A DNA stretch of 64,000 bases from Microbacterium oxydans. GTDB lineage: Bacteria > Actinomycetota > Actinomycetes > Actinomycetales > Microbacteriaceae. Of the stretch, positions 34,187 to 42,171 are shown in pieces; the first letter of the stretch is position 1; every line of letters starts with the position of its first letter. The notes under the pieces were generated by a model, which did no database searches, was not told the DNA's origin, and saw only the letters and a program-made list of their open reading frames with translations. The translations under genes and the position numbers were made by a program. The stretch is taken from NCBI RefSeq assembly GCF_026559675.1, contig NZ_CP092891.1:434001-498000 (forward strand), given 5' to 3'.

Positions 34187-35895
34187 CCACCGTGCTGATC
34201 GCGAATCGCGGGGAGATCGCGGTGCGCGTCATCCGCGCCTGCACCGAAGCCGGGTACACGTCGGTCGCGGTCTACGCGGACCAGGATGCGGATGCCCTGC
34301 ACGTGCGTCTGGCCGACGAAGCCGTGGGGCTCGGGGGATCGACCGCGGCGGAGACGTACCTCTCCGTCGAGGCGCTGCTGGATGCCGCGCGCCGGTCGGG
34401 CGCGGATGCGGTGCACCCCGGCTACGGTTTCCTGTCGGAGAGCGCCGCCTTCGCGCGGGCCGTGGAGGGGGCGGGACTGGTCTGGATCGGTCCGACGCCC
34501 GAGAGCATCGACGCCCTCGGCGACAAGATGACCGCACGCCGGATCGCCCAGCGCGTGGGCGCACCGCTCGCCGCCGGCACCGATGAGCCGTTGGCCGGGC
34601 CGGAGGAGGCGGTGGCGTTCGCGGAGCAGCATGGACTGCCGATCGCGATCAAGGCGGCTTTCGGCGGTGGCGGACGCGGGCTCAAGGTCGTGCGCGAGCT
34701 GTCCGACGTGGCCGAGGCCTTCGACGCGGCCACCCGGGAGGCGATCGCCGCCTTCGGTCGGGGCGAGTGCTTCGTGGAGCGCTTCCTGGAGAGCCCGCGG
34801 CACATCGAGGTGCAGGTGCTCGGCGACGGTCGTGGCGGTGTCGTGGTGGTCGGCGACCGCGACTGCTCGATGCAGCGGCGCAATCAGAAGCTCATCGAGG
34901 AGGCTCCGGCGCCGGGGCTCTCCGCCGAGCAGCGGGCGCGGTTCCACGAGGCGGCGCGGTCGATCTGCGCCGAGGTGGACTACCGCGGAGCCGGAACGGT
35001 CGAGTTCCTCCTCGCGGCCGACGGCACCATCTCCTTCCTCGAGGTGAACACGCGGCTCCAGGTGGAGCACCCCGTCACGGAGGAGGTCACCGGGACCGAC
35101 CTGGTGCGCGAGCAGTTCCGGATCGCGTTCGGCGAGGGGCCGTCGATCGCCGAGACGCCGACGCCGGTGGGGCACGCCTTCGAGTTCCGGATCAATGCCG
35201 AGGACCCCGGTCGCGGCTTCCTGCCCAGCCCCGGACGCGTCGAGCGGTTGCGGATCCCCGGCGGCCCGGGCGTGCGGTGGGACAGCGGCATCGACGAGGG
35301 GGACGTCGTGCAGCCGGCCTTCGACTCGATGATCGCCAAGCTGATCGTGCATGCCGATTCCCGGGATGCGGCTCTCGTCCGCGCTCGCCGGGCGCTGCGG
35401 GAGCTCGCGGTCGAGGGGCCGGCGACGGTCATCCCGTTCGATCTGCTCGCGCTCGACGACGAGGCGTTCGCGACGGAGACCTTCGCGGTGCACACGCAGT
35501 GGATCGAGAGCGCGCTGCTGCCGAAGCTCGAATCGCAGTCGCGGCCGGCGGCGGTGCCGGATGCCGCGCTGCAGCGCTTCCCCGTGGAGATCGACGGACG
35601 TCGCGTCGTGCTCGGCCTGCCGGCCGGTCTGCTGGCGGGACTCGGACGGCCGGTGGATGCTGCGCCGACCTCGCCCGCGTCCGATCCGACCGCGCTGCGC
35701 TCGCCGGTGCCGGGCACGCTCGTGCGCTGGCTGGTCGACGACGGCGCCGAGGTCGCGGAGGGAGACCCCGTCGCGGTCCTCGATGCGATGAAGATGGAGA
35801 CCACCGTGACGGCGCATCGCCCCGGCGCCCTGTCGCAGCGGGCCGAGCTCTCCGCGATGGTCGCGGCCGACGGGGTGCTCGCGGTCATCGACTGA
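34183..35895 (+). CDS. biotin carboxylase fused to biotin carboxyl carrier domain
   Basis: 570-aa protein. Residues 1-450 form a complete biotin carboxylase (VLIANRGEIAVRVIRAC at the N-terminus, ATP-grasp loop AFGGGGRGLK, EVNTRLQVEHPVTE, FEFRINAEDP). The C-terminal 70 residues form a biotinyl domain with the acceptor lysine in AMKMET. No acetyl/propionyl-CoA carboxyltransferase gene is near. It overlaps the pxpBC fusion by 4 nt and has AAGGAG at 34172-34177, so it is made together with the Pxp proteins. That suggests a biotin-dependent step in lactam or amide metabolism rather than fatty acid synthesis. Confidence 0.93.
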   Translation: MTTVLIANRGEIAVRVIRACTEAGYTSVAVYADQDADALHVRLADEAVGLGGSTAAETYLSVEALLDAARRSGADAVHPGYGFLSESAAFARAVEGAGLVWIGPTPESIDALGDKMTARRIAQRVGAPLAAGTDEPLAGPEEAVAFAEQHGLPIAIKAAFGGGGRGLKVVRELSDVAEAFDAATREAIAAFGRGECFVERFLESPRHIEVQVLGDGRGGVVVVGDRDCSMQRRNQKLIEEAPAPGLSAEQRARFHEAARSICAEVDYRGAGTVEFLLAADGTISFLEVNTRLQVEHPVTEEVTGTDLVREQFRIAFGEGPSIAETPTPVGHAFEFRINAEDPGRGFLPSPGRVERLRIPGGPGVRWDSGIDEGDVVQPAFDSMIAKLIVHADSRDAALVRARRALRELAVEGPATVIPFDLLALDDEAFATETFAVHTQWIESALLPKLESQSRPAAVPDAALQRFPVEIDGRRVVLGLPAGLLAGLGRPVDAAPTSPASDPTALRSPVPGTLVRWLVDDGAEVAEGDPVAVLDAMKMETTVTAHRPGALSQRAELSAMVAADGVLAVID

Positions 35896-35933
35896 GCGCT
35901 GCGGTGCGGACCGCACCGCGGGAGACGGAGAGA

Positions 35934-35963
35934 CCCCGGACGCCTCGAGTGAGGCATCCGGGG
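35934..35963. terminator. convergent terminator after the pxp operon
   Basis: CCCCGGACGCCTC (35934-35946) pairs with GAGGCATCCGGGG (35951-35963) with one mismatch and a 4-nt loop, followed by TGTTCGT. It is placed between the convergent biotin carboxylase and uracil permease genes. Confidence 0.75.
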
Positions 35964-35986
35964 TGTTCGTCGTCGTGCGGCGCGAC

Positions 35987-37342
35987 TTACTCGGGGTCGC
36001 CGCCGAGCGGGCCGACCGCCTCGAGCGGCCGCGGGTCGTCGGCGCCCGTCTTGCGGGCGCGGGCGATGAGGTTGCCCAGGTGGTAGATCAGCAGGGCCGC
36101 GACCGTGCCGAGCACGATGCCGCCGAAGGCGAAGTCGCCGAGCTGCATGGAGAAGCCGGCGATGCCGATCACGAGCGAGACGGCGGCCGTGTACTGGTTG
36201 ACCGGACGCGAGAAGTCGACGCGGCTGTCGACCCAGATCTTGATGCCGATGATGCCGATGAGGCCGTACAGCGCGGTGGTGGCGCCACCGAGGACGCCGG
36301 CGGGGATCGAGTTGAACACCTCGCCGACCTTCGGGGAGAACGCCAGGAGGATCGCGAACAGGCCGGCGACCCAGTAGACGGCGGTCGAGTAGACGCGGGT
36401 GGCGGCCATGACGCCGATGTTCTCGCCGTACGTCGTGGTTCCCGATCCGCCGAAGCCACCGGCGATGGTCGTCGCGACGCCGTCCGCGATCAGGGCGCGG
36501 CCGGTGTGCTTGTTGATCGAGGGGTCCTCGGTCATGGTCGCGACGCCTCGCACGTGGCCGACGTTCTCGGCGATAAGCACGAGCACGACGGGGAGGAACA
36601 TCGCGATGGTCGACCAGGTGCCCGGTTCGATGAAGTCCGGGAGCTGGAAGTGCGGCAGGCCGATCCACGGCGCCTCGGAGATCAGCTCGGCCGGGGTCTT
36701 GCCGCCGCGCAGCGCGTTGGGGACATCGAACGACCCGGTGAAGGCGGCGTAGATGAAGCCGACCGCGACGCCGAGGAAGATCGAGATGCGTCCCAGGAAG
36801 CCCCGGAACAGCACGGCGAACAGGATGATCGCGACCAGCGTGATGGTGGCGGTGACGGGGTCGAGGGAGAAGTTGCTCCATGCCGTCGGCGCGAGGTTGA
36901 AGCCGATGAGGGCGACGATCGCGCCGGCGACCACCGGGGGCATCAGGGCGTCGACCCAGCGGAGTCCGGCGAACTGCACGACGAGGCCCACGACCACCAG
37001 GAGGAGGCCGACCGCGACGACGCCGGCGAGTGCCGATCCGGTGCCGCCCGCCGCGACCGCGGCCGTGATCGGGGCGATGAAGGCGAACGACGAGCCGAGG
37101 TAGCTGGGCAGCTGGTTCTTCGTGATGAGCAGGAAGATCAGCGTGCCCAGGCCGCTGAAGAGCAGCGTGGTCGAGACGGGGAAGCCCGTCAGGGTCGGCA
37201 CGAGGAACGTGGCACCGAACATCGCGACGACGTGCTGTGCACCGATCGCGATCGTGGCGGGCCAGCTCAGTCGCTCTTCGGGGGTGACGACGGCGCCGGG
37301 CTCGACCGTGCGGCCGTTTCCGTGCAGCTTCCACAGGGCCAT
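35987..37342 (-). CDS. uraA: uracil-xanthine permease, NCS2 family
   Basis: 451-aa nucleobase/cation symporter-2 with about 12-14 membrane segments. Family landmarks include GAQHVVAMFGATFLVP near the N-terminus, LPSYLGSSFAFIAP, the FGGSGTTTYGENIGV motif and the NS-type PAGVLGGATTALYG region. The UraA-like sequence favours uracil or xanthine uptake. The ATG has GAGGAG upstream and a -10-like TAGTGT about 60 nt away. It lies among purine genes (purC next on the same strand), consistent with nucleobase supply. Confidence 0.92.
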   Translation of the reverse strand: MALWKLHGNGRTVEPGAVVTPEERLSWPATIAIGAQHVVAMFGATFLVPTLTGFPVSTTLLFSGLGTLIFLLITKNQLPSYLGSSFAFIAPITAAVAAGGTGSALAGVVAVGLLLVVVGLVVQFAGLRWVDALMPPVVAGAIVALIGFNLAPTAWSNFSLDPVTATITLVAIILFAVLFRGFLGRISIFLGVAVGFIYAAFTGSFDVPNALRGGKTPAELISEAPWIGLPHFQLPDFIEPGTWSTIAMFLPVVLVLIAENVGHVRGVATMTEDPSINKHTGRALIADGVATTIAGGFGGSGTTTYGENIGVMAATRVYSTAVYWVAGLFAILLAFSPKVGEVFNSIPAGVLGGATTALYGLIGIIGIKIWVDSRVDFSRPVNQYTAAVSLVIGIAGFSMQLGDFAFGGIVLGTVAALLIYHLGNLIARARKTGADDPRPLEAVGPLGGDPE

Positions 37343-37442
37343 GCGGGCTCCTCAGGGTTCGGGGGGGGATGGCGGGAGTGCTGGAGCAACACTACCGATT
37401 CCTGAATGTTCCCTGAGCGCCTGATCGGCGCGAGAGGAGGTG

Positions 37443-38321
37443 TCAGGCGCCGAGGCGGTCGATCAGCTCGCGGTAGCGGTCGGCGGTGCGCGCGACGATG
37501 TCGTCGGGAAGCAGTGGCGGCTCGCCCTGCTTGTCCCAGTTCGCGGCCATCCAGTCGCGCACGATCTGCTTGTCGAAGCTCGCCATCCGCTCGCTCGGGG
37601 TGGTGCCGGTGCGCCAGGCCTCGGCGTCCCAGTAGCGGGAGGAGTCGCTCGTGAGCACTTCGTCGGCCAGGCGCAGGGTGCCCTCGGCGTCCGTCCCGAA
37701 CTCGAACTTGGTGTCGGCGAGGATCAGGCCCTTCTCCTCGGCGATCGCTGCCGCACGCGCATAGATCGCGAGCGAGGTGTCGCGCAGCTCGGCCGCACGA
37801 TCGGCACCGACCAGCTCGACGGCACGCTCGAACGTGATGTTCTCGTCGTGCTCGCCCATCGGCGCCTTGTAGGCGGGGGTGAACAGCGGTTCCGGGAGGC
37901 GGTCGCCGTTCTGGAGGCCCTCGGGGAGCGGGATGCCGCATACCGTGCCGCTCTCCTGGTACTCGACCCAGCCGGAGCCCGTGATGTAGCCGCGCACGAC
38001 GCACTCGATCGGCAGCATCTCCAGGGACTGCGCCAGCATGGCGCGGTCGGCGACCGCATCCGGCAGCTCGCCCTCGGCGATGTGGTTGGGGAAGTCGGAG
38101 AGCTGCGCGAACCACCAGCGGCTCAGGCGCGTGAGCAGGGCCCCCTTGTCGGTGATGCCGGGGGAGAGCACGAAGTCGAAGGCGCTCACGCGGTCGGATG
38201 CCACGACGAGGATGCGCGTGTCCACCGGATCCTCCGAGGCGTACAGGTCGCGGACCTTGCCCGAGTAGATGTGTCGCCAGCCGGGGATGCTCAGTGCCGT
38301 GCCTTCAGAAGGTGTGCTCAC
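37443..38321 (-). CDS. purC: phosphoribosylaminoimidazole-succinocarboxamide synthase
   Basis: 292-aa SAICAR synthase, ATP-dependent ligation of aspartate to CAIR in purine synthesis. Visible: HIYSGKVRDLYA (ATP loop), VVASDRVSAFDFVLSPGI, ECVVRGYITGSGW, LILADTKFEFG and the terminal YRELIDRLGA. An in-frame ATG at 38378 exists, but GTG 38321 is preferred: family proteins start shortly before the ATP loop, and GATAAT (38328-38333, minus strand) sits exactly 6 nt upstream. Divergent from a GNAT gene. Confidence 0.95.
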   Translation of the reverse strand: MSTPSEGTALSIPGWRHIYSGKVRDLYASEDPVDTRILVVASDRVSAFDFVLSPGITDKGALLTRLSRWWFAQLSDFPNHIAEGELPDAVADRAMLAQSLEMLPIECVVRGYITGSGWVEYQESGTVCGIPLPEGLQNGDRLPEPLFTPAYKAPMGEHDENITFERAVELVGADRAAELRDTSLAIYARAAAIAEEKGLILADTKFEFGTDAEGTLRLADEVLTSDSSRYWDAEAWRTGTTPSERMASFDKQIVRDWMAANWDKQGEPPLLPDDIVARTADRYRELIDRLGA

Positions 38322-38409
38322 CCGCCCATTATCCCGGTTCCCTCGGCCCCAGATGTCTACGGCCGTGGGTCGCGCCACCGGTGTCGGGGCGGGTGTCTAG
38401 CGTGGAGGC

Positions 38410-38958
38410 GTGACTGCTGACATCTTCACCGACCGGCTCCGGCTTTCGCGGGCGACCCCGTCCGACCTCGACGCGGTCTTCGCTATCCAGAACGATCCGC
38501 GGGTGTGGACGCACTTCCCGAGTCTTCGACACACCGACCCTGCGACGACTCTCGACATGATGGAGCGCTGGGAGCGCAGCTGGGAGCAGGCGGGGATCGG
38601 ATCCTGGGTCGCGCGTCTGCGTGACACGGGCGAGATCATCGGCAACGGCGGATGCACGCTGCTGCGCGGGGAAGTGTGGAACGTCGGATACCGGATCGCG
38701 GCCGACCATCACGGACACGGGTATGCGACCGAGCTGGCGCGCGCCGGAATCGAGCAGGCGCGGATCGTCGCCCCCGATCGACCGGTCATCGCGTACCTCG
38801 TGGAGCACAACCGGGCCTCGGCGCACGTCGCGGAGAAGCTGGGCCTCGAACTCGTGCATCGGGCGCCGGACGTCGGCAACCCCGATCCCGCGGTGATGAG
38901 GCTCGTGTACGCGGATCGACCGCTCACCACGACGCAGCTCGCGGCCGCTCTCGGTTGA
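38410..38958 (+). CDS. GNAT acetyltransferase, RimJ/RimL-like
   Basis: 182-aa Gcn5-related N-acetyltransferase. N-terminus FTDRLRLSRATPSDLDAVFAI and the acetyl-CoA region (YRIAADHHGHGYATELARAG, then VEHNRASAHVAEKLGLE) are characteristic of the RimJ/RimL-type subgroup that modifies protein N-termini or small molecules; substrate unknown. The GTG start is preceded at exactly 6 nt by TAGCGT (38398-38403). Confidence 0.88.
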   Translation: MTADIFTDRLRLSRATPSDLDAVFAIQNDPRVWTHFPSLRHTDPATTLDMMERWERSWEQAGIGSWVARLRDTGEIIGNGGCTLLRGEVWNVGYRIAADHHGHGYATELARAGIEQARIVAPDRPVIAYLVEHNRASAHVAEKLGLELVHRAPDVGNPDPAVMRLVYADRPLTTTQLAAALG

Positions 38959-38985
38959 CGCCTGAGCGACCGCTCGGGGTCGGTC

Positions 38986-39027
38986 TTGTCGCTGTCCGCC
39001 GTCAGGCGTATAGTCCACATGGACTAT
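38986..39027 (+). promoter_or_regulatory. PadR autoregulated promoter with 18-bp palindrome
   Basis: TTGTCG (38986-38991) and TATAGT (39009-39014) are 17 bp apart. The palindrome ATAGTCCACATGGACTAT (39010-39027, perfect 8-bp arms) overlaps the -10 and the predicted transcription start. It is the obvious operator for the PadR gene that begins at 39040. Confidence 0.85.
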
Positions 39028-39039
39028 TTGAGGTGGGAC

Positions 39040-39666
39040 ATGAAGAAAGACGCCGTCGACCGGCTCACTCCGATGGGGGTGATGGTGCTCGCGCTGCTGC
39101 GCGAGGGGGACATGCACCCCTATGAGATGGTCCGTCTCATGCGCGCCCGACACGACGATCGGCTGCTCACGATCACCAACGGCACGCTCTACCACACGGT
39201 CTCCCGGCTGCATCGGGCGGGACTGATCGACGAGCTCGGCATCGACCGCGAGGGCAACCGTCCGGAGCGGACGACCTACGCCCTGACCGAAGCCGGCCGG
39301 GATGCGGTCGTGACCTGGGTGCAGCGCGAGCTGCCTCGCATCGATCGCCCCGCCGACTTCCGCATCGCGCTCGCCGAGGCGCACAACCTCGAGCGCGAGG
39401 AGGCCATCGACCTCCTGCGCGCGAGGCGCGGTGCCCTCGTCGATGACCACGCACGACATCGGGACGGCCTGCTCGGAGCCAGGAAGAAGGGCGTCCCCGA
39501 GCAGGTGCTCGTCGAGATCGAACGCCAAGAGGCCCTGTTGGAGGCCGAGCTGCTCTGGCTCGACTCCCTGCTCGACCGCCTCGGCACCGAATCCCTGCCG
39601 TGGGGTCCCACGGCATTCCAGAACTCAGATCGCTACCGCGCTCAGCGAAAGGCCGCACAGCAATGA
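39040..39666 (+). CDS. PadR family transcriptional regulator
   Basis: 208-aa PadR-type repressor. The winged helix starts with LTPMGVMVLALLREGDMHPYEMV and includes ITNGTLYHTVSRLHRAGLI; the long C-terminal domain (VirR/PadR C-terminal helices with EALLEAELLWLDSLLDRLG) mediates dimerisation. ATG 39040 is selected because AGGTGGGA is right upstream and earlier in-frame starts lie in the operator. Its stop overlaps the MFS pump start (ATGA), the usual arrangement for drug-responsive PadR/efflux pairs. Confidence 0.92.
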   Translation: MKKDAVDRLTPMGVMVLALLREGDMHPYEMVRLMRARHDDRLLTITNGTLYHTVSRLHRAGLIDELGIDREGNRPERTTYALTEAGRDAVVTWVQRELPRIDRPADFRIALAEAHNLEREEAIDLLRARRGALVDDHARHRDGLLGARKKGVPEQVLVEIERQEALLEAELLWLDSLLDRLGTESLPWGPTAFQNSDRYRAQRKAAQQ

Positions 39667-41237
39667 CAGATTCCACCCGCGACGGAGACCGCCCGCCGGT
39701 GTCCGCGCCCGCCACGTCCGGTCCGTCGACCGGCACCTACTCCGTCGGCCACAAGCCGAAGAGCCCCTGGCCCGCTCTCTGGGCACTCGTCATCGGCTTC
39801 TTCATGATCCTCGTCGACACCACGATCGTCTCGGTCGCGAACCCGGCCATCAAGGCCGCGCTCGACCCGAACACGAACAACCTCGACAACGTCGTGTGGG
39901 TCACGAGCGCCTATCTGCTCGCCTACGCCGTGCCGCTGCTGATCACCGGACGCCTCGGTGACCGTTTCGGCCCGAAGAACATCTACCTCATCGGTCTCGC
40001 CATCTTCACGCTCGCCTCGCTCTGGTGCGGACTGTCGGAATCGCTCGAAGGCCTGATCGTCGCGCGAGCCGTGCAGGGTCTCGGCGCCGCATTCATGACC
40101 CCGCAGACCATGGCCGTGATCACCCGCACCTTCCCGCCCGAGCGCCGTGGCGCCGCGATGGGGCTCTGGGGTGCGACCGCCGGTGTCGCGACCCTCGTCG
40201 GTCCGCTCGTCGGCGGACTGCTCGTCGACGGCTTCGGCTGGAAGTGGATCTTCTTCGTGAACATCCCGGTCGGCATCGTCGCCTTCGTGCTCGCGTGGCG
40301 CCTGGTCCCCCGGCTCGCCACGCACCCGCACCGGTTCGACATCGTGGGCGTGGTGCTGAGCGCCGTGGCCCTGTTCCTCATCGTGTTCGGGCTCCAGGAG
40401 GGCGAGAAGTACGACTGGGGTGTGATCTGGGGCCCCATCTCCGTGTGGAGCCTGATCATCGTCGGACTCGTGGTCCTCGGGCTGTTCATCCTGCAGCAGG
40501 CGAAGACGCGCAGCGAGCCGCTGGTGCCGCTCGAGCTGTTCCGCGACCGCAACTTCTCGGGAGCGAACGTGGCGATCGCCGCGGTCGGCTTCACCGTGAC
40601 GAGCATGTCGCTGCCGATGATGTTCTTCCTGCAGACCGCGCGTGGCCTCACACCCACCGAGGCGGCGCTGCTGCTGATCCCGATGGCGGTGCTCTCGGGC
40701 GTGCTCGCTCCGGCCGCCGGGAAGCTGCTCGACCGGGTGGACCCCCGCATCATCCTCATCCCGGGTCTGCTCTGCGTGGCCGGCGCGCTCGTCTGGTACT
40801 CGGCGCTGATCAACATGGACACCCCGATCTGGATGTTCCTGCTGCCGTCCGCGCTGATGGGCATCGGCAACGCCGGCATGTGGGGGCCGCTCGCCACCAC
40901 CGCCACGCGCAAGCTCCCGCCGCGTCAGGCAGGCGCCGGCGCCGGCATCTACAACACCACTCGCACCATCGGCTCCGTCATCGGCTCGGCATCCATCGCC
41001 GCGTTCATGCAGTCGCGCCTCGAGGCGAACCTGCCCGGGCTCGCGGATGCACCGGCGGGGATCTCGACCGGTGGATCGCTGCCGCCGCAGGTTGCCGACG
41101 GCTTCGCTGCCGGCATGGCGCAGTCGATCCTGCTGCCCGCGTGCGTCATGGTGATCGCGCTCATCGCGTCGCTGTTCCTCGGGCGTTACGACAAGACGGA
41201 GGCGCCGGCGGCCCCGGTGGCCGCGACCACGGAGTAG
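39663..41237 (+). CDS. MFS multidrug efflux transporter, DHA2 (14-TM, EmrB/QacA) family
   Basis: 524-aa drug:proton antiporter with 14 predicted helices. Motif A-like GRLGDRFGPKNIYLIG follows helix 2 and the DHA2 motif C region is GLWGATAGVATLVGPLVGGLL. The start at 39663 overlaps the PadR stop, so both are one transcript behind the palindromic promoter. Substrate unknown. A perfect 20-bp hairpin follows the gene. Confidence 0.92.
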   Translation: MTDSTRDGDRPPVSAPATSGPSTGTYSVGHKPKSPWPALWALVIGFFMILVDTTIVSVANPAIKAALDPNTNNLDNVVWVTSAYLLAYAVPLLITGRLGDRFGPKNIYLIGLAIFTLASLWCGLSESLEGLIVARAVQGLGAAFMTPQTMAVITRTFPPERRGAAMGLWGATAGVATLVGPLVGGLLVDGFGWKWIFFVNIPVGIVAFVLAWRLVPRLATHPHRFDIVGVVLSAVALFLIVFGLQEGEKYDWGVIWGPISVWSLIIVGLVVLGLFILQQAKTRSEPLVPLELFRDRNFSGANVAIAAVGFTVTSMSLPMMFFLQTARGLTPTEAALLLIPMAVLSGVLAPAAGKLLDRVDPRIILIPGLLCVAGALVWYSALINMDTPIWMFLLPSALMGIGNAGMWGPLATTATRKLPPRQAGAGAGIYNTTRTIGSVIGSASIAAFMQSRLEANLPGLADAPAGISTGGSLPPQVADGFAAGMAQSILLPACVMVIALIASLFLGRYDKTEAPAAPVAATTE

Positions 41238-41254
41238 CAGCGACTCATCCTCCA

Positions 41255-41305
41255 CGACGGGTCCGGGAGGTGCGCATTCCGCACCTCCCGGACCCGTCGG
41301 CTTTC
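41255..41305 (+). terminator. strong intrinsic terminator
   Basis: A perfect 20-bp stem: left arm 41255-41274 (CGACGGGTCCGGGAGGTGCG), loop CATTC, right arm 41280-41299, followed by GCTTTCC. It ends the PadR/MFS transcript. Confidence 0.85.
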
Positions 41306-41345
41306 CCGCGCCGAGGTGGGCGCATCGGCTGGCCAGCGTCGCCCC

Positions 41346-41478
41346 GTGCCGACGGTCATGCGGATTCGTGGATACCGCTTCTTCTTCTACAGCGACGAAG
41401 GATCGGAGCCCCCGGCATGTGCACGTCGAACGCGCGCATTTGCCTCTGAGCATGGGTCGTGTTCTCATCGAGCGATGA
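41346..41478 (+). pseudogene. frameshifted and truncated DUF4160 gene
   Basis: From the GTG at 41346 the translation MPTVMRIRGYRFFFYSDEG, then SEPP, matches the start of DUF4160 proteins. One extra G near 41414-41415 shifts the frame. The expected continuation HVHVER appears in the neighbouring frame from 41416, and reading stops at 41476-41478. The normal C-terminal half (the AKFWL region onward) is absent. DUF4160 genes often pair with DUF2442 genes in toxin-antitoxin-like modules. Here the partner is missing and the remnant abuts an acetyltransferase start, overlapping it by an ATGA. Confidence 0.7.
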
Positions 41479-42014
41479 CGATCGCACTCGCTCGACCGAC
41501 CATCGACCACTTCGACTCCTGGGCCGGCGCCGTGGCCGAGTTCGAGGGCGGACACATCGACGGCGGCGGCTACGAGCAGGGATTCGTCCCCGACCGTGCG
41601 GCGGGCGAGGCCTTCGTCGAGAAGGCGGAGCTGTACGCGACGCCGGGCGCGGTGCTGCCGGACGGGCACGTCGCCTGCGACCACTACTGGATCACGGAGG
41701 GTGACCAGGTCGTCGGCTTCCTCTCGTTCCGCCGCGAGCTCAACGACTACCTGCGCCGCTTCGGCGGCCACATCGGCTATTCCGTGATCCCGTCGCGGCG
41801 CCGGGAGGGCATCGTGCGCGAGGCGCTCCGCCTCATGCTGCGCTCCGCGCGGGCCGAGGGCTATGAGCGCGTCATGCTCACCTGCGACGACGACAACCTC
41901 GGATCGATCCGCACGATCGAGGGCGCCGGCGGTGAGCTGGAAGACGTGATCGATGCCCCGGAGGCAGGGCAGCCGCGCGTCCGCCAGTACTGGATCGAGC
42001 TCTCGCCGGCCTGA
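41475..42014 (+). CDS. GNAT family acetyltransferase
   Basis: 179-aa acetyltransferase. The core FRRELNDYLRRFGGHIGYSV followed by IPSRRREGIVREALRLML is the acetyl-CoA-binding region, and DDDNLGSIRTIEGAGGEL is the usual C-terminal strand-helix. Substrate unknown. The ATG 41475 overlaps the stop of the broken DUF4160 frame (ATGA), so it may have been translated by coupling before the upstream gene decayed. No separate ribosome site is obvious. Confidence 0.85.
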   Translation: MTIALARPTIDHFDSWAGAVAEFEGGHIDGGGYEQGFVPDRAAGEAFVEKAELYATPGAVLPDGHVACDHYWITEGDQVVGFLSFRRELNDYLRRFGGHIGYSVIPSRRREGIVREALRLMLRSARAEGYERVMLTCDDDNLGSIRTIEGAGGELEDVIDAPEAGQPRVRQYWIELSPA

Positions 42015-42114
42015 CGCCCCGCCCTCGACGCGGGGGCCTCCGATCGCCCGCGTGCACCCCCTTCCTGCGGCCGCTGAGCCCGGCCCCGGGCGTGGGGGCG
42101 CGCGGCGTGGCGAC

Positions 42115-42120
42115 TAGGGT
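42115..42120 (+). promoter_or_regulatory. -10 element of glnHP-glnQ operon
   Basis: TAGGGT, about 52 nt before the GTG start at 42172, in a 157-nt gap. GAGGAG (about 42158-42163) is the ribosome site, so unlike many genes here this transcript has a leader. No clear -35. Confidence 0.4.
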
Positions 42121-42171
42121 GGATGCTCGGCGATCGTCCGGTCGCTGCTGTCGACCCGAGGAGCACACGTC

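Noticed and set aside
34183..35895. Assignment as the fatty-acid acetyl-CoA carboxylase subunit AccA3/AccC
   Set aside because: No carboxyltransferase, accE or fatty-acid gene nearby, and the gene is translationally coupled to pxpBC; a housekeeping role would not explain this.
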